Shown piece by piece: positions 1 to 5,893 of a DNA stretch of 7,611 nucleotides (its first letter is position 1; each line of letters starts with the position of its first letter). The DNA lies in assembly GCA_003164475.1 (NCBI GenBank), contig PLTL01000273.1:3460-11070 (forward strand), given 5' to 3'. The notes beneath the pieces are model-generated. The model was not told the DNA's origin. It did no database searches and was given only the letters and a program-made list of their open reading frames with translations. Origin of the DNA: Candidatus Dormiibacterota bacterium. Its GTDB lineage: Bacteria; Chloroflexota; Dormibacteria; UBA8260; Bog-877. A program made the translations under genes and the position numbers.

Positions 1-354
1 GGTGTGGGCCAGCTCGTCGATCAGGGCCACCTCCGGCTTGCGAGCCAGGACCGCATCCAGGTCCATCTCCTCGAACTGGCTGCCCCGGTAATTCACCGTG
101 ACCCGGGGAACGACCTCTAGGTCGCGCACGAAGGCGGCGGTGTGGGCCCGCCCGTGGGTCTCGACAAAGCCGATCACCACATCACGTCCGCGCTGCCACC
201 GGCGCCAGCCCTCATCGAGCATGGCGCAGGTCTTGCCCACGCCGGCGGCGGCACCGAGGTAGAGCCGGAACCTGCCGGCCGGAGCGACCAGGGTTTCGGC
301 TTGCGGCGGGGCGGCGCCTGGGTCAGCCGCCTCGGGTGGGACTTCCGAACTCAT
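1..354 (-). CDS. kdpD: KdpD osmosensitive K+ channel histidine kinase, N-terminal part (runs off left edge)
   Basis: The first 118 residues of KdpD, read leftward from ATG at 354; the frame is still open at base 1. KdpD is the membrane histidine kinase that, with response regulator KdpE, controls the high-affinity KdpFABC potassium pump. The visible part is the cytosolic N-terminal KdpD domain. After about 27 variable Pro/Ala-rich residues comes a Walker A motif (GAAAGVGKT, residues 34-42). The KdpD signatures FVETHGR (63-69), YRG (89-91), EEMDLDAVLARKP (95-107) and Walker B-like LIDELAHT (111-118) follow. Family members usually have Tyr after the Walker A Thr; here it is Cys43. The usual transmembrane, GAF and kinase domains would lie outside the window. 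There is no clear Shine-Dalgarno sequence; a TACGCT box 6 nt upstream suggests a leaderless start. The upstream neighbour is not kdpC, so this copy does not directly follow kdpFABC on this side. Confidence 0.93.
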   Translation of the reverse strand, partial: MSSEVPPEAADPGAAPPQAETLVAPAGRFRLYLGAAAGVGKTCAMLDEGWRRWQRGRDVVIGFVETHGRAHTAAFVRDLEVVPRVTVNYRGSQFEEMDLDAVLARKPEVALIDELAHT

Positions 355-360
355 GCGAGA

Positions 361-368
361 AGCGTACC
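361..368 (-). promoter_or_regulatory. Putative -10 box for kdpD, suggesting a leaderless transcript
   Basis: Read on the minus strand, 368-361 is GGTACGCT, containing TACGCT (366-361), which fits the actinobacterial TANNNT -10 pattern. Its last base is 6 nt before the A of the kdpD ATG at 354, so transcription would be expected to begin at or next to the start codon. This agrees with the lack of a Shine-Dalgarno sequence. No convincing -35 is visible. The transcription start is inferred, not observed. Confidence 0.4.
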
Positions 369-411
369 TGCCCACGGCCCGTGCTTCCCACCTCCGGTCC
401 CCCGTCGGACC

Positions 412-419
412 GGTAGACT
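412..419 (+). promoter_or_regulatory. Putative -10 box for the 462-1710 gene pair
   Basis: GGTAGACT at 412-419 contains TAGACT (414-419), another TANNNT-type -10 with the same GG prefix as the divergent kdpD box about 45 bp away. Transcription would start near 426 and leave a leader of about 36 nt before ATG at 462. No good -35 is visible at normal spacing (TTCCCA at 385-390 is too far). Kept at low confidence because it is a short match. Confidence 0.3.
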
Positions 420-461
420 CGGCTGGCCTGGAGGGCACACCAGTGCGGTCGGTTGGAGTCC

Positions 462-910
462 ATGAACGCTGTCTTCATCGTTGGCGCTCTGCTGATCAGG
501 GCGCTGCTGACCCGGAAGCAGGCCGGAACCCGGATCTGGCTGGCGCTGCACTTAGCCGTGATGATGGGGCTGGACTTCACCCTGGCGCGGCCGCCCACGA
601 TGGTGGCCATGCCTGGCGCCCCGAGAGAGATCCTCGTCCGGGTGACTGGGGCGGAGGGGCCAGGGTTGGGCAGGGTACTCGCGGCCGACTCTGGTGCCGC
701 GACGGCGGACTGCCGCTGGCGTTGTGGGTGGAGACAGTGCCGGTGACGGGCGGCCGTGCCCCCGGTGGGGCTGGGGCGGGCGCCGGCCGCTACCGGGGCC
801 CGATCCGGATCGATATGGAGCTCACCCTCGGGGCTCGGGACGCTGGGCTCTGGGTCCGCGGCTTCGCGGTCGAGGGCCGTCCGAGCGGTCGGACGGGGCC
901 GAGGCCGTGA
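462..910 (+). CDS. Unrecognised small protein, apparently frameshifted (-1) near 640-690
   Basis: I do not recognise this protein. From ATG 462 (alternative TTG 453) one frame reads about 70 residues with strong G/C third positions. It includes a hydrophobic N-terminus (AVFIVGALLI) and a second hydrophobic run (WLALHLAVMMGLDF, about residues 27-40), then a strand-like part (REILVRVTG). That frame ends at 746 in an unlikely Cys/Arg/Trp-rich tail (CRWRCGWRQCR). From about 685 the coding signal moves to the frame one base back, reading PLALWVETVPVTGG and later IDMELTLGARDAGLWVRGFAVEG, and stops with TGA at 908-910. This stop overlaps the GTG start of the lipoprotein (GTGA, 907-910), as is usual in translationally coupled pairs. 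One missing base in the G-rich stretch 638-677 would restore a protein of about 149 residues. It could be a sequencing error, a real pseudogene, or two short ORFs. A GGAG at 455-458 sits only 3 nt before the ATG. Confidence 0.5.
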
Positions 911-1710
911 AGCGGTCCCTGGGGGTGGCCGTCACGGCAGTGGCTTTGCTGGCGCTGACCAGTTGCGCCGGGATCAATCCCCGGGTTCCGTTGAAGTTCA
1001 CCGCTGCCCATGGGCGCTTCGCGGTGCAGGTGACTCGCCAGGTGGTGAGGGCGGCGGCCAACCACCAGGTGCCGCTCCAGACCCTGACTGAGAAGGATCT
1101 GGTCCGGATCGACTCGCTCCTGCCGGGCCCACCGACCACGGTGACCCTCACCGTCGGGGATCCGGACCAGATCCTCCCCAGCACCGGCACCAGTGGCTTC
1201 ACCGATCCCGAGAGCGGGGCCGTCACCATCGGCCTCTACCCCTACTGGGCCGAGGAGCCCCCGGACTTCGCCGGGTGGCTGGCGCGGACCCTGGCCGGGC
1301 AGGTGAGCCACAGCGTGAGGGTGGAGGCGGGTCCCGGGCTGGGCACCACCTTGCTCGACCAACTGGTGACCGAGGGGGTCGCGACCGCCTTCGATGAGGC
1401 GGCGTTCCCTGGTCCGAAGGACCCTTGGGTGGAGGCGCTGAGTCCGCTCCAGGAGTGCCAGCAGTGGCAGCACCTGAAGCCGGTGCTCAACCGTGTTGGC
1501 CTCTACCAGCAGGTGATGACGGGAGGTCCGGTGCAGCGGTCGATCTTCGCGGAGTCGACGATGCCACCTCTCACCGGGCTCGCCATCGGCTACCAGATCC
1601 TGGCCCACTACCTGCGCAGGCACCCGTCTCAGCGTTGGGGGGAGCTGGTCACCACCTCGGGCGGGGCGATCTTCGCCCACAGCGGTTTCGCTCCCTGCCC
1701 GGCCGCCTGA
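907..1710 (+). CDS. DUF2268-like lipoprotein with degenerate metalloprotease motif
   Basis: A 267-residue predicted lipoprotein. The start is GTG 907, because it gives a proper lipoprotein signal: KR after the start, a hydrophobic stretch (5-17), then lipobox LTSC with Cys20. Reading the same frame further upstream gives only Arg/Gly-rich text. The mature part resembles DUF2268, a family of putative zinc proteases. The segment DFAGWLARTLAGQVSHSVR (120-138) aligns with the family's LAHExxHxxR region, GTTLLDQLVTEGVATAF (146-162) with its TLLxxLVSEGLAxxF helix, and TGLAIGYQILAHYLRRHP (223-240) with the conserved GYxxGYxxVxxYLxxHP end. At the catalytic HExxH the sequence is GQVSH (131-135): first His and catalytic Glu are Gly and Gln, and only the last His remains. 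Zinc protease activity is therefore unlikely; a binding or structural role at the outer face of the membrane is an inference. Its start overlaps the stop of the upstream frameshifted gene. Confidence 0.75.
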   Translation: MKRSLGVAVTAVALLALTSCAGINPRVPLKFTAAHGRFAVQVTRQVVRAAANHQVPLQTLTEKDLVRIDSLLPGPPTTVTLTVGDPDQILPSTGTSGFTDPESGAVTIGLYPYWAEEPPDFAGWLARTLAGQVSHSVRVEAGPGLGTTLLDQLVTEGVATAFDEAAFPGPKDPWVEALSPLQECQQWQHLKPVLNRVGLYQQVMTGGPVQRSIFAESTMPPLTGLAIGYQILAHYLRRHPSQRWGELVTTSGGAIFAHSGFAPCPAA

Positions 1711-1738
1711 GCCACAGCCCAGACGAACGCGCTGGCTC
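1709..1738. terminator. Weak inverted repeat between convergent genes
   Basis: GAGCCA (1709-1714) can pair with TGGCTC (1733-1738) across an 18-nt loop, directly after the lipoprotein stop and in the 69-bp gap before the convergent DoxX stop. Alternative pairings exist (CCAG 1719-1722 with CTGG 1732-1735). There is no T-tract on either side, so an intrinsic terminator is only a possibility. Confidence 0.2.
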
Positions 1739-1779
1739 CTCTAGGCGAACCCCGGGATGCGGTGGAGCTGGCGGGTGGG

Positions 1780-2262
1780 TCAGCGAAGGAGGGCGTCGAC
1801 CGAGATCTTCCCAGGACCGGTCAGCGCGATGGCGGCCGCTGCCAGCCCCAGGACCAGGGCGAACTCATAGCCTCCCTGGCCGTAGAACCCGCTCTTCCAA
1901 TGGGCTCCGCCCACCGCCACGGCCATGTTGCCCGCGAGCACCGCTGCCGCCAGGGGGGTGGCGATCCCTGCCGCCAGCGCCAGCCCGCCGCCGAGTTCAG
2001 CGCCGCCGCTGATCCAGGCCGAGAGCTCTGGGGCCGGAACTCCCATTGTCTTCAGCGCCTGGCCGAACTGCTCTGGTCCACTGCTCTCCCAGCCCGCCGC
2101 GTAGTTGGGCCCGAACACCCGGGAGAGGAGTTCAGGAGGCTTGCGGCCGGGACCTCCCAGCAGCTTGGGAAGTCCGTGGGCGGCCAGGGTGGTTCCCACG
2201 CCGACTCGCAGCAGCAGCAGACCGGCGTCGCGGCGAATGGACATCTCTTCGACGACCCCCAT
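1780..2262 (-). CDS. DoxX family membrane protein
   Basis: A 160-residue integral membrane protein of the DoxX/DoxD superfamily (four helices, usual length 130-170). Helices lie at about residues 12-30, 80-100, 102-119 and 132-149. Family features are the N-terminal LLLLRVGVGTTLAAHGLPKLLG, the GGAELGGGLALAAGIATPLAA core (helices 2-3), the YEFALVLGLAAAAIALTGPG helix and the terminal GKISVDALL. DoxX proteins are linked to redox and thiol stress in actinobacteria and to quinol oxidation in archaea; the function here is not shown by the sequence. The start is taken as ATG 2262. ATG 2244 (MSIRRDAG) is an equally good start and would give 154 residues. A purine run (GAAGAG) abuts 2244 too closely to be a normal ribosome binding site. 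The frame stays open to 2832 upstream, but that text is Pro/Arg-rich, unlike a protein, and overlaps the divergent gene. It converges on the lipoprotein gene. Confidence 0.9.
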   Translation of the reverse strand: MGVVEEMSIRRDAGLLLLRVGVGTTLAAHGLPKLLGGPGRKPPELLSRVFGPNYAAGWESSGPEQFGQALKTMGVPAPELSAWISGGAELGGGLALAAGIATPLAAAVLAGNMAVAVGGAHWKSGFYGQGGYEFALVLGLAAAAIALTGPGKISVDALLR

Positions 2263-2608
2263 CACGGCGGGCGACCGGCTGGGCGGAGCCGGCGGTCCAG
2301 ATTGCGTTCGCAGCCACTGTACCCGATGGGCGAGGGTGTGCGGCGGTCTGCGACCTGGGGGGAGTTGGGCATCTGACCCCCGACTGGTGAGTGGCGGAGG
2401 GACCGCCGCAGCTGACCTGGCTCTGGAGGCAGGCCGCGCCCGGCGCGGGCGGTGGTGAGTTTGCCGTGCCTCACGTCGGCCTGCGAGGGAGCTGGGGTCG
2501 GCAAGTGAGCGGCAGCCCGTTCCGAGGTCCGCGAGTGGCGCCGCAGAGCCAGGGAGTGCGAGCCGGTGCGAAGGGTGCCCTTGGCGGCTTGGCAGCGGAA
2601 TCGCGAGC
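2263..2608. other. Gene-free intergenic stretch between divergent doxX and DedA-fusion genes
   Basis: Open frames cross this stretch on both strands, but all give Arg/Pro/Gly/Trp-rich text with mediocre third-position GC. I see no gene, tRNA or repeat family. It holds the putative doxX -10 (2316-2323, minus) and ends at the promoter that starts at 2589. A short GC-rich palindrome at about 2434-2448 looks like chance in this base composition. Confidence 0.5.
2316..2323 (-). promoter_or_regulatory. Putative -10 box for doxX
   Basis: Read on the minus strand, 2323-2316 is GGTACAGT, containing TACAGT (TANNNT type, 2321-2316). It has the same GGTA prefix as the boxes at 361-368, 412-419 and 7511-7518. 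Transcription would begin near 2309, leaving about 47 nt to ATG 2262 or 65 nt to ATG 2244. The -35 position (about 2339-2344) reads GCCGCA, which is poor. Confidence 0.3.
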
Positions 2609-2617
2609 GAGTACGCT
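2589..2617 (+). promoter_or_regulatory. Promoter (TTGGCA-N17-TACGCT) upstream of the DedA fusion gene
   Basis: TTGGCA at 2589-2594 matches the sigma-70 type -35 in 5 of 6 bases. It is followed by exactly 17 bp and TACGCT at 2612-2617 (TANNNT -10). Of the promoter candidates in this window it is the only one with both hexamers at ideal spacing. Transcription would start near 2624, giving a leader of about 165-185 nt before the DedA-fusion start and passing through the short ORF at 2636-2809. Confidence 0.5.
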
Positions 2618-2635
2618 GCTGGCGCGGGTCTCTCG

Positions 2636-2809
2636 ATGGAGGCCGGCGCCGTATCAGCGCGACCACGGGACTGCCCACAGATCTCTGACCGGTATTGGCG
2701 TCCAAACGCGGAGTCCCGGGCTGGGATCCCCGTCCTGGCCGATAGGTCTGGTCGGGCACCGGATGCCGGCGGCGCGATGCCCTCACCGTGGCGGCGGCCT
2801 GGGTTGTAA
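2636..2809 (+). CDS. Possible 57-codon leader ORF overlapping the DedA-fusion start
   Basis: ATG 2636 begins a 57-codon frame about 12 nt after the predicted transcription start. It ends at TAA 2807-2809, whose last A is the first base of ATG 2809, an in-frame start of the DedA-fusion gene (TAATG). That arrangement is typical of translational coupling. Against it: third-position GC is only about 70%, close to background; the translation is Pro/Arg/Ser-rich with no recognisable domain; and there is no clear Shine-Dalgarno sequence. It may be a regulatory upstream ORF or a chance frame. Confidence 0.2.
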   Translation: MEAGAVSARPRDCPQISDRYWRPNAESRAGIPVLADRSGRAPDAGGAMPSPWRRPGL

Positions 2810-3990
2810 TGGGCTTCCTCTCGGGATTCCATGGGGTCGTCGCCCTAGTCCTACTCTGCAGCCTCCTGTTTGCCGAGGAGGCCGGCGTTCCCCTGCCCTT
2901 CGCCCCTGGAGAGCTGACCCTGGTGGTGGCCGGGCTCTTGGTGGCCGCGGGTGGACTGGACCTCTTCATCTTCATCCCCTGCGCCTTTGTCTCCTGCGTC
3001 GCTGGGTCGGCCCTCGGTTACAGCTGGGCCCGTCTGGTCGGGGAGAAGGGGCTGGAAACGCTGGCGGCACGTCTGCATCAGGGGAGCGCCCTGGAACGGA
3101 TTTCCAAGCGAATCCGGGCCGCTGGCCCGGTGAGGATCGGGGTCACCCGTCTCATACCCGGCTTGCGCATCTACACAACCCTGGTGGCCGGGGCGGTCGG
3201 GGTCAGCCGGCGCACGTTCTTCGCCGGGATGGTTCCGGTGACCGCGATCTGGGTGACCGTCTTCGTGCTCCTGGGGGCGCTGGTCGGGGTTCCCGTTGAG
3301 CACTTCTTCGACCAGGTGGAGAAGCTCGGCCTCCAGGGAGGGATCCTGGTCGCGATCGGGGTGGGAGGCTATGTGGCCATCCGGCGGGCGCCAAGCACGG
3401 CGGGGTCACCCCTGATGCACCTGTCGGGGCCGGTGCGGGTCGGGCTGGCGGTCGCGGTCGACGCGGCGGTGGTGGCCAGCATCGTGGCCGGCCTCCTTTC
3501 ATTGGTGAGGCTGGTGACGGGAGCCGGGGTGAAGGCCGGCTGGGCGGATGGCGTCGTGGTGATCGCTGCGATCAGCGTCCTTTACCTGCTGCTGCTCCGG
3601 CGGGGCGCCGGGTCCACCGTGGGCGAGGCGCTCCTGAGAACGTCGTATCGACATCGAATTCGGCCCCACATAGGCCGACCGCGGCCCACGGTCACTTCCG
3701 ATCCGGGCCAGCTTTCCGTCATGGCTCGACGGATGGGGATCCTGGCCTCGGCTCCGCGGCTGCTCGTGGCTCAGGCCTTGCTGGAGAGGTGGACCACCAC
3801 CGAGGAGCTGGAGAGGACGACCCATCTCACCCCCGAGGAGGTGCTGTACCACCTCTCCGTTCTCGAGGAGGCCGAGCTGGTGGACCGTCGAGGCTCACCC
3901 GAGCCGGTGAGTTACCGGGTCAGGGAGGCATCGGTACCCTGGCTGGCGACGGTGATCTCCGGCGTGGTGCCGCAGTCGGCTGACAGCTGA
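2788..3990 (+). CDS. DedA-family membrane protein fused to RDD-like segment and C-terminal winged helix
   Basis: A 400-residue uninterrupted frame with three parts. Residues 10-200 are a DedA (SNARE-associated/VTT) domain, with FAEEAGVPLPFAPGELTL (28-45) and the conserved Arg/Gly block GVTRLIPGLR (118-127) followed by TTLVAGAVGVSRRTF. DedA proteins are membrane transporters needed for envelope homeostasis, some linked to undecaprenyl-phosphate or lipid flipping. Residues about 213-290 form two more hydrophobic helices with RDD-like features: VRVGLAVAVDAAVV, and after the second helix GAGSTVGEALLR, like the RDD GxTxGK end. Residues about 310-390 (RLLVAQALLERWTTTEELE..., HLTPEEVLYHLSVLEEAELVDRR, then YRV) resemble an ArsR/MarR-like winged helix with a recognition helix and wing. 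Ordinary DedA proteins are about 200-220 residues, so this is about twice the length. A membrane-anchored transcription regulator is an inference. The start is GTG 2788 or ATG 2809 (residue 8); neither has a clear Shine-Dalgarno sequence. It converges on the helicase gene. Confidence 0.85.
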   Translation: MAAAWVVMGFLSGFHGVVALVLLCSLLFAEEAGVPLPFAPGELTLVVAGLLVAAGGLDLFIFIPCAFVSCVAGSALGYSWARLVGEKGLETLAARLHQGSALERISKRIRAAGPVRIGVTRLIPGLRIYTTLVAGAVGVSRRTFFAGMVPVTAIWVTVFVLLGALVGVPVEHFFDQVEKLGLQGGILVAIGVGGYVAIRRAPSTAGSPLMHLSGPVRVGLAVAVDAAVVASIVAGLLSLVRLVTGAGVKAGWADGVVVIAAISVLYLLLLRRGAGSTVGEALLRTSYRHRIRPHIGRPRPTVTSDPGQLSVMARRMGILASAPRLLVAQALLERWTTTEELERTTHLTPEEVLYHLSVLEEAELVDRRGSPEPVSYRVREASVPWLATVISGVVPQSADS

Positions 3991-4011
3991 TCCAGCCAGT
4001 CGTCGTCGGTC

Positions 4012-4024
4012 CGGTTGGAAACCG
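4012..4024. terminator. Small hairpin in the 34-bp convergent gap
   Basis: CGGTT (4012-4016), GGA loop, AACCG (4020-4024) form a perfect 5-bp hairpin ending one base before the helicase stop (4025), just after the DedA-fusion stop (3990). It could serve both converging transcripts, but it is short and lacks a T-tract in either direction. Confidence 0.25.
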
Positions 4025-5338
4025 TCAAGGGGAGGCCGCCGCGAGATCCCTTCGGCGCCTGCCAGCCGATCTCTCGCGGCTGCGGCGCCGAGCTGGGACA
4101 CCAACTACGAGCGAGGCTCGGTGGGCTCGGTGGGGGTTAGCGGAGCCCGGAGCGGGCCGGGGCTGGGGAGTGATCCGAGCCAGCTCCTGGGGTCGTCCGG
4201 GCAGGAATGTCATGGTGCCTGACTTGAGCAGGCGGGCGGTGTCTACGAACCGGAGCTCCGGGGCGCCGAGGCGCCGGAGGTTCCGCCATTTGTCGGATTC
4301 ATCCTCGCTGAGGAAGGTGAGAGCCCTTCCCCGGGCCCCGTTGCGGGCCGTTCGTCCGACCCGGTGGGTGAGCCAGTGCGCGGTGTCGGGTAGCTCGTAG
4401 TTGACGACCAGGCCTACGTCCTCGACGTCGATGCCGCGAGCGGCGACATTGGTGGCCACCAGGACCGTGGTTTGGCGGCGGCGGAAGGCGGCGATCGAGC
4501 GATCGCGGGCCGGCTGGGACAGGTTGCCCTGGAGCTCCGACGTCGAGTGGCCCAGCGCGGTCAGGTCGCGGGCCAGCTTCTTGACCCCATGCTTGGTGCG
4601 GTGGAAGACGATGCTCGACTCGGATTGTTCGAGCAGCTGACTCAGCACCATCACCTTCTCTTCCCGTGGCACCGAGAGCAGCCCGTGCTCCAGAGCTGAT
4701 TCGGCCTCCGGTGCGACCGCCACTCTGGCCGGATCCACCAGGTGCCGGTGGGCCAGGCTCGCCACCCAGTCAGGCATCGTCGCCGAGGCGAGGAGGGTCT
4801 GGCGGCGGGCCGCCGTGGTGCGTTGGTCGGTTCGCCTGATGATCGCCTCAACATCCCTGGCGAAACCGGCGTCCAGCATCTCGTCGGCCTCGTCCAGGAC
4901 CAGGATCTCCACCGCCCCCAGAAGCGCCGCCCCGCTCCCGGACAGGTCAACCAGCCGGCCCGGGCAGCCGACGATCACGTCCGCCTGGCGGAGCTCGCCG
5001 ATCTGCTTGCCGTACCCGACCCCGCCGAAGACGAGGACATGTCGCAGCCCCGGGTCAAGCTGTCCCAGCACGGCACCGATCTGGGTGGCCAACTCTCTGG
5101 TGGGGGTCACGATCAGCGCCCGCGGCTCGCCAGCTCGATGTCGGCGCAGCCGGTCCACGATGGGAATCAAGAAGGCGAGCGTCTTTCCGGACCCGGTGGG
5201 GGACTGGATCAGGCAGTCGCGTCCGGCCTGCAGCAGGGGGATGGCGGCGGACTGCACGGGCGTTGGCTGGGTGATCCTCAGTCGGAGGAGGGTCTCGCAG
5301 GTGCGTGGTCGCACTCCGAGATCTGCGAACGAACTCAT
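4025..5338 (-). CDS. DEAD-box ATP-dependent RNA helicase
   Basis: A 437-residue cytoplasmic DEAD-box helicase that unwinds short RNA duplexes using ATP, as in cold adaptation, ribosome assembly or mRNA decay. All core motifs are present: Q motif (F4, then TQPTPVQ ending at Q29), motif I SPTGSGKT (46-53), Ia PTREL (79-83), GG (105-106), Ib CPGR (125-128, usually TPGR), DEAD (149-152), SAT (185-187), motif IV SIVFHRTK (242-249), LQGNLSQ (269-275), motif V VATNVAARGID (294-304) and motif VI HRVGRTAR (325-332). After the two RecA-like domains comes a short C-terminal tail (about 380-437), Pro-rich then Arg-rich (RRRSRERSAGRRRR at 417-430), probably for RNA binding. The length fits the RhlE/CshA type, but the subgroup is not certain. 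The start is ATG 5338; AGAGG (5352-5348) lies 9 nt upstream, and the frame before it is not protein-like. It converges on the DedA-fusion gene. Confidence 0.96.
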   Translation of the reverse strand: MSSFADLGVRPRTCETLLRLRITQPTPVQSAAIPLLQAGRDCLIQSPTGSGKTLAFLIPIVDRLRRHRAGEPRALIVTPTRELATQIGAVLGQLDPGLRHVLVFGGVGYGKQIGELRQADVIVGCPGRLVDLSGSGAALLGAVEILVLDEADEMLDAGFARDVEAIIRRTDQRTTAARRQTLLASATMPDWVASLAHRHLVDPARVAVAPEAESALEHGLLSVPREEKVMVLSQLLEQSESSIVFHRTKHGVKKLARDLTALGHSTSELQGNLSQPARDRSIAAFRRRQTTVLVATNVAARGIDVEDVGLVVNYELPDTAHWLTHRVGRTARNGARGRALTFLSEDESDKWRNLRRLGAPELRFVDTARLLKSGTMTFLPGRPQELARITPQPRPAPGSANPHRAHRASLVVGVPARRRSRERSAGRRRRDLAAASP

Positions 5339-5646
5339 ATTTGGATGCCTCTGGGCGGAAACGCCCCGCGTGACCTCGTCAACTCGGCTAGCAGCGTTCT
5401 CGAAGATGCCGCTGTGCCAGCGGGACGAGGGATCACCAAGAGGCTGGAGCCGGTGAGGACCGGCTTCGGCGTTGATCCTAACACCTGTCCCGCGCAGGCA
5501 GCGGCGGCGGTCCCGTGCAGCCGGGGCAGCCTCCGGCTGAGTCGCGGGGGAGCTCGGCGGCGGTCCCCCAGGCATCAGGTTCGACTGGGCCTACACTCCG
5601 AGAGCTTCCAGGGCGGGCCGCTGCATCTCACCGTTGGTGGAGAAGG
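5339..5646. other. Helicase upstream region without a clear gene
   Basis: No convincing gene. On the minus strand it would be the helicase 5' leader (about 130 nt if the 5475-5483 box is used), beginning with AGAGG at 5352-5348. A 6-bp inverted repeat, GGGGGA (5546-5551) and TCCCCC (5564-5569) around a 12-nt loop, lies beyond the putative promoter. Frames crossing the region give Arg/Pro/Ser-rich text. Confidence 0.4.
5475..5483 (-). promoter_or_regulatory. Putative extended -10 box for the helicase gene
   Basis: Read on the minus strand, 5483-5475 is TGTTAGGAT: a TGN extension followed by TAGGAT (5480-5475), matching TATAAT in 4 of 6 bases. A start near 5468 would give a leader of about 130 nt; long leaders are common for cold-responsive helicase genes. 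No clear -35 is present at 17 bp. Confidence 0.25.
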
Positions 5647-5745
5647 GTGGACGAGCAGAGTGAGGCAGCGGGCCCGCACGTCTTCCTCGGGCTGTCCCAG
5701 GTCCTGCCGGGGCCGGTCTTCCTGGCTTCCGGGGTCTCAAGCTGA
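5647..5745 (+). CDS. Possible 32-residue small ORF
   Basis: GTG 5647 is preceded by GGAGAAGG (5639-5646), with the GGAG 4 nt before the start. The frame runs 32 codons to TGA 5743-5745 with mostly G/C third positions. It is acidic at first (VDEQSEA), then hydrophobic (HVFLGLSQVLPGPVFLASG). It could be a tiny membrane peptide or a chance frame. I recognise no family. Confidence 0.15.
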   Translation: MDEQSEAAGPHVFLGLSQVLPGPVFLASGVSS

Positions 5746-5797
5746 GCCGGCCTCGAGAACGGCTGCGGGCGCGACTGAAGCGGGTCGAGGGCTGGTC

Positions 5798-5869
5798 GGC
5801 GTCAGGGAGGAGGGCAGCCAGTACCCCTGGGGTCTCCGGTCCGAGGGGAGCCGCCTACTGGCCGACGCC
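5798..5869 (+). repeat. Nested inverted repeats upstream of the MDMPI gene (possible RNA element)
   Basis: Three helices nest here: GGCGTC (5798-5803) with GACGCC (5864-5869); GCCAGTA (5817-5823) with TACTGGC (5856-5862); and CCCCT (5824-5828) with AGGGG (5844-5848). Together they make 18 pairs. The left internal loop (5804-5816) holds a GGGAGGAGGG run that looks like a Shine-Dalgarno sequence but has no start codon behind it. It may be part of the leader of the gene at 6023 or an independent RNA. The high GC content makes some pairing expected by chance. Confidence 0.3.
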
Positions 5870-5893
5870 GTCCTGCCGACCTCCGCGCTCATA

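Noticed and set aside
694..906. Extension of the lipoprotein to an upstream start at 694
   Set aside because: It would bury the lipoprotein signal 71 residues inside the protein and reads as Arg/Gly-rich text; GTG 907 gives a normal signal peptide.
790..1680. 296-codon minus-strand frame opposite the lipoprotein
   Set aside because: Arg/His/Pro-rich text without features; the plus-strand frame has a signal peptide, lipobox and family motifs.
2263..2832. N-terminal extension of the DoxX frame to a start at 2832
   Set aside because: The extension is Pro/Arg/Ser-rich, would more than double a family of 130-170 residues, and overlaps the divergent DedA-fusion gene.
2391..3299. 302-codon plus-strand frame overlapping the DedA fusion
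   Set aside because: Low-complexity Gly/Arg/Pro/Trp composition and weak third-position GC; overlaps a clear membrane-protein frame.
5575..5600. GGTTCGACT resembling a tRNA T-loop
   Set aside because: Flanking bases cannot form the T-stem and no acceptor or anticodon arm is present.
5680..5745. LGLSQVLPGP segment resembling the chromate transporter (ChrA) LGLxQxLPGP motif
   Set aside because: Only about 10 residues match, no flanking ChrA sequence in any frame; treated as coincidence or, at most, part of a tiny ORF.
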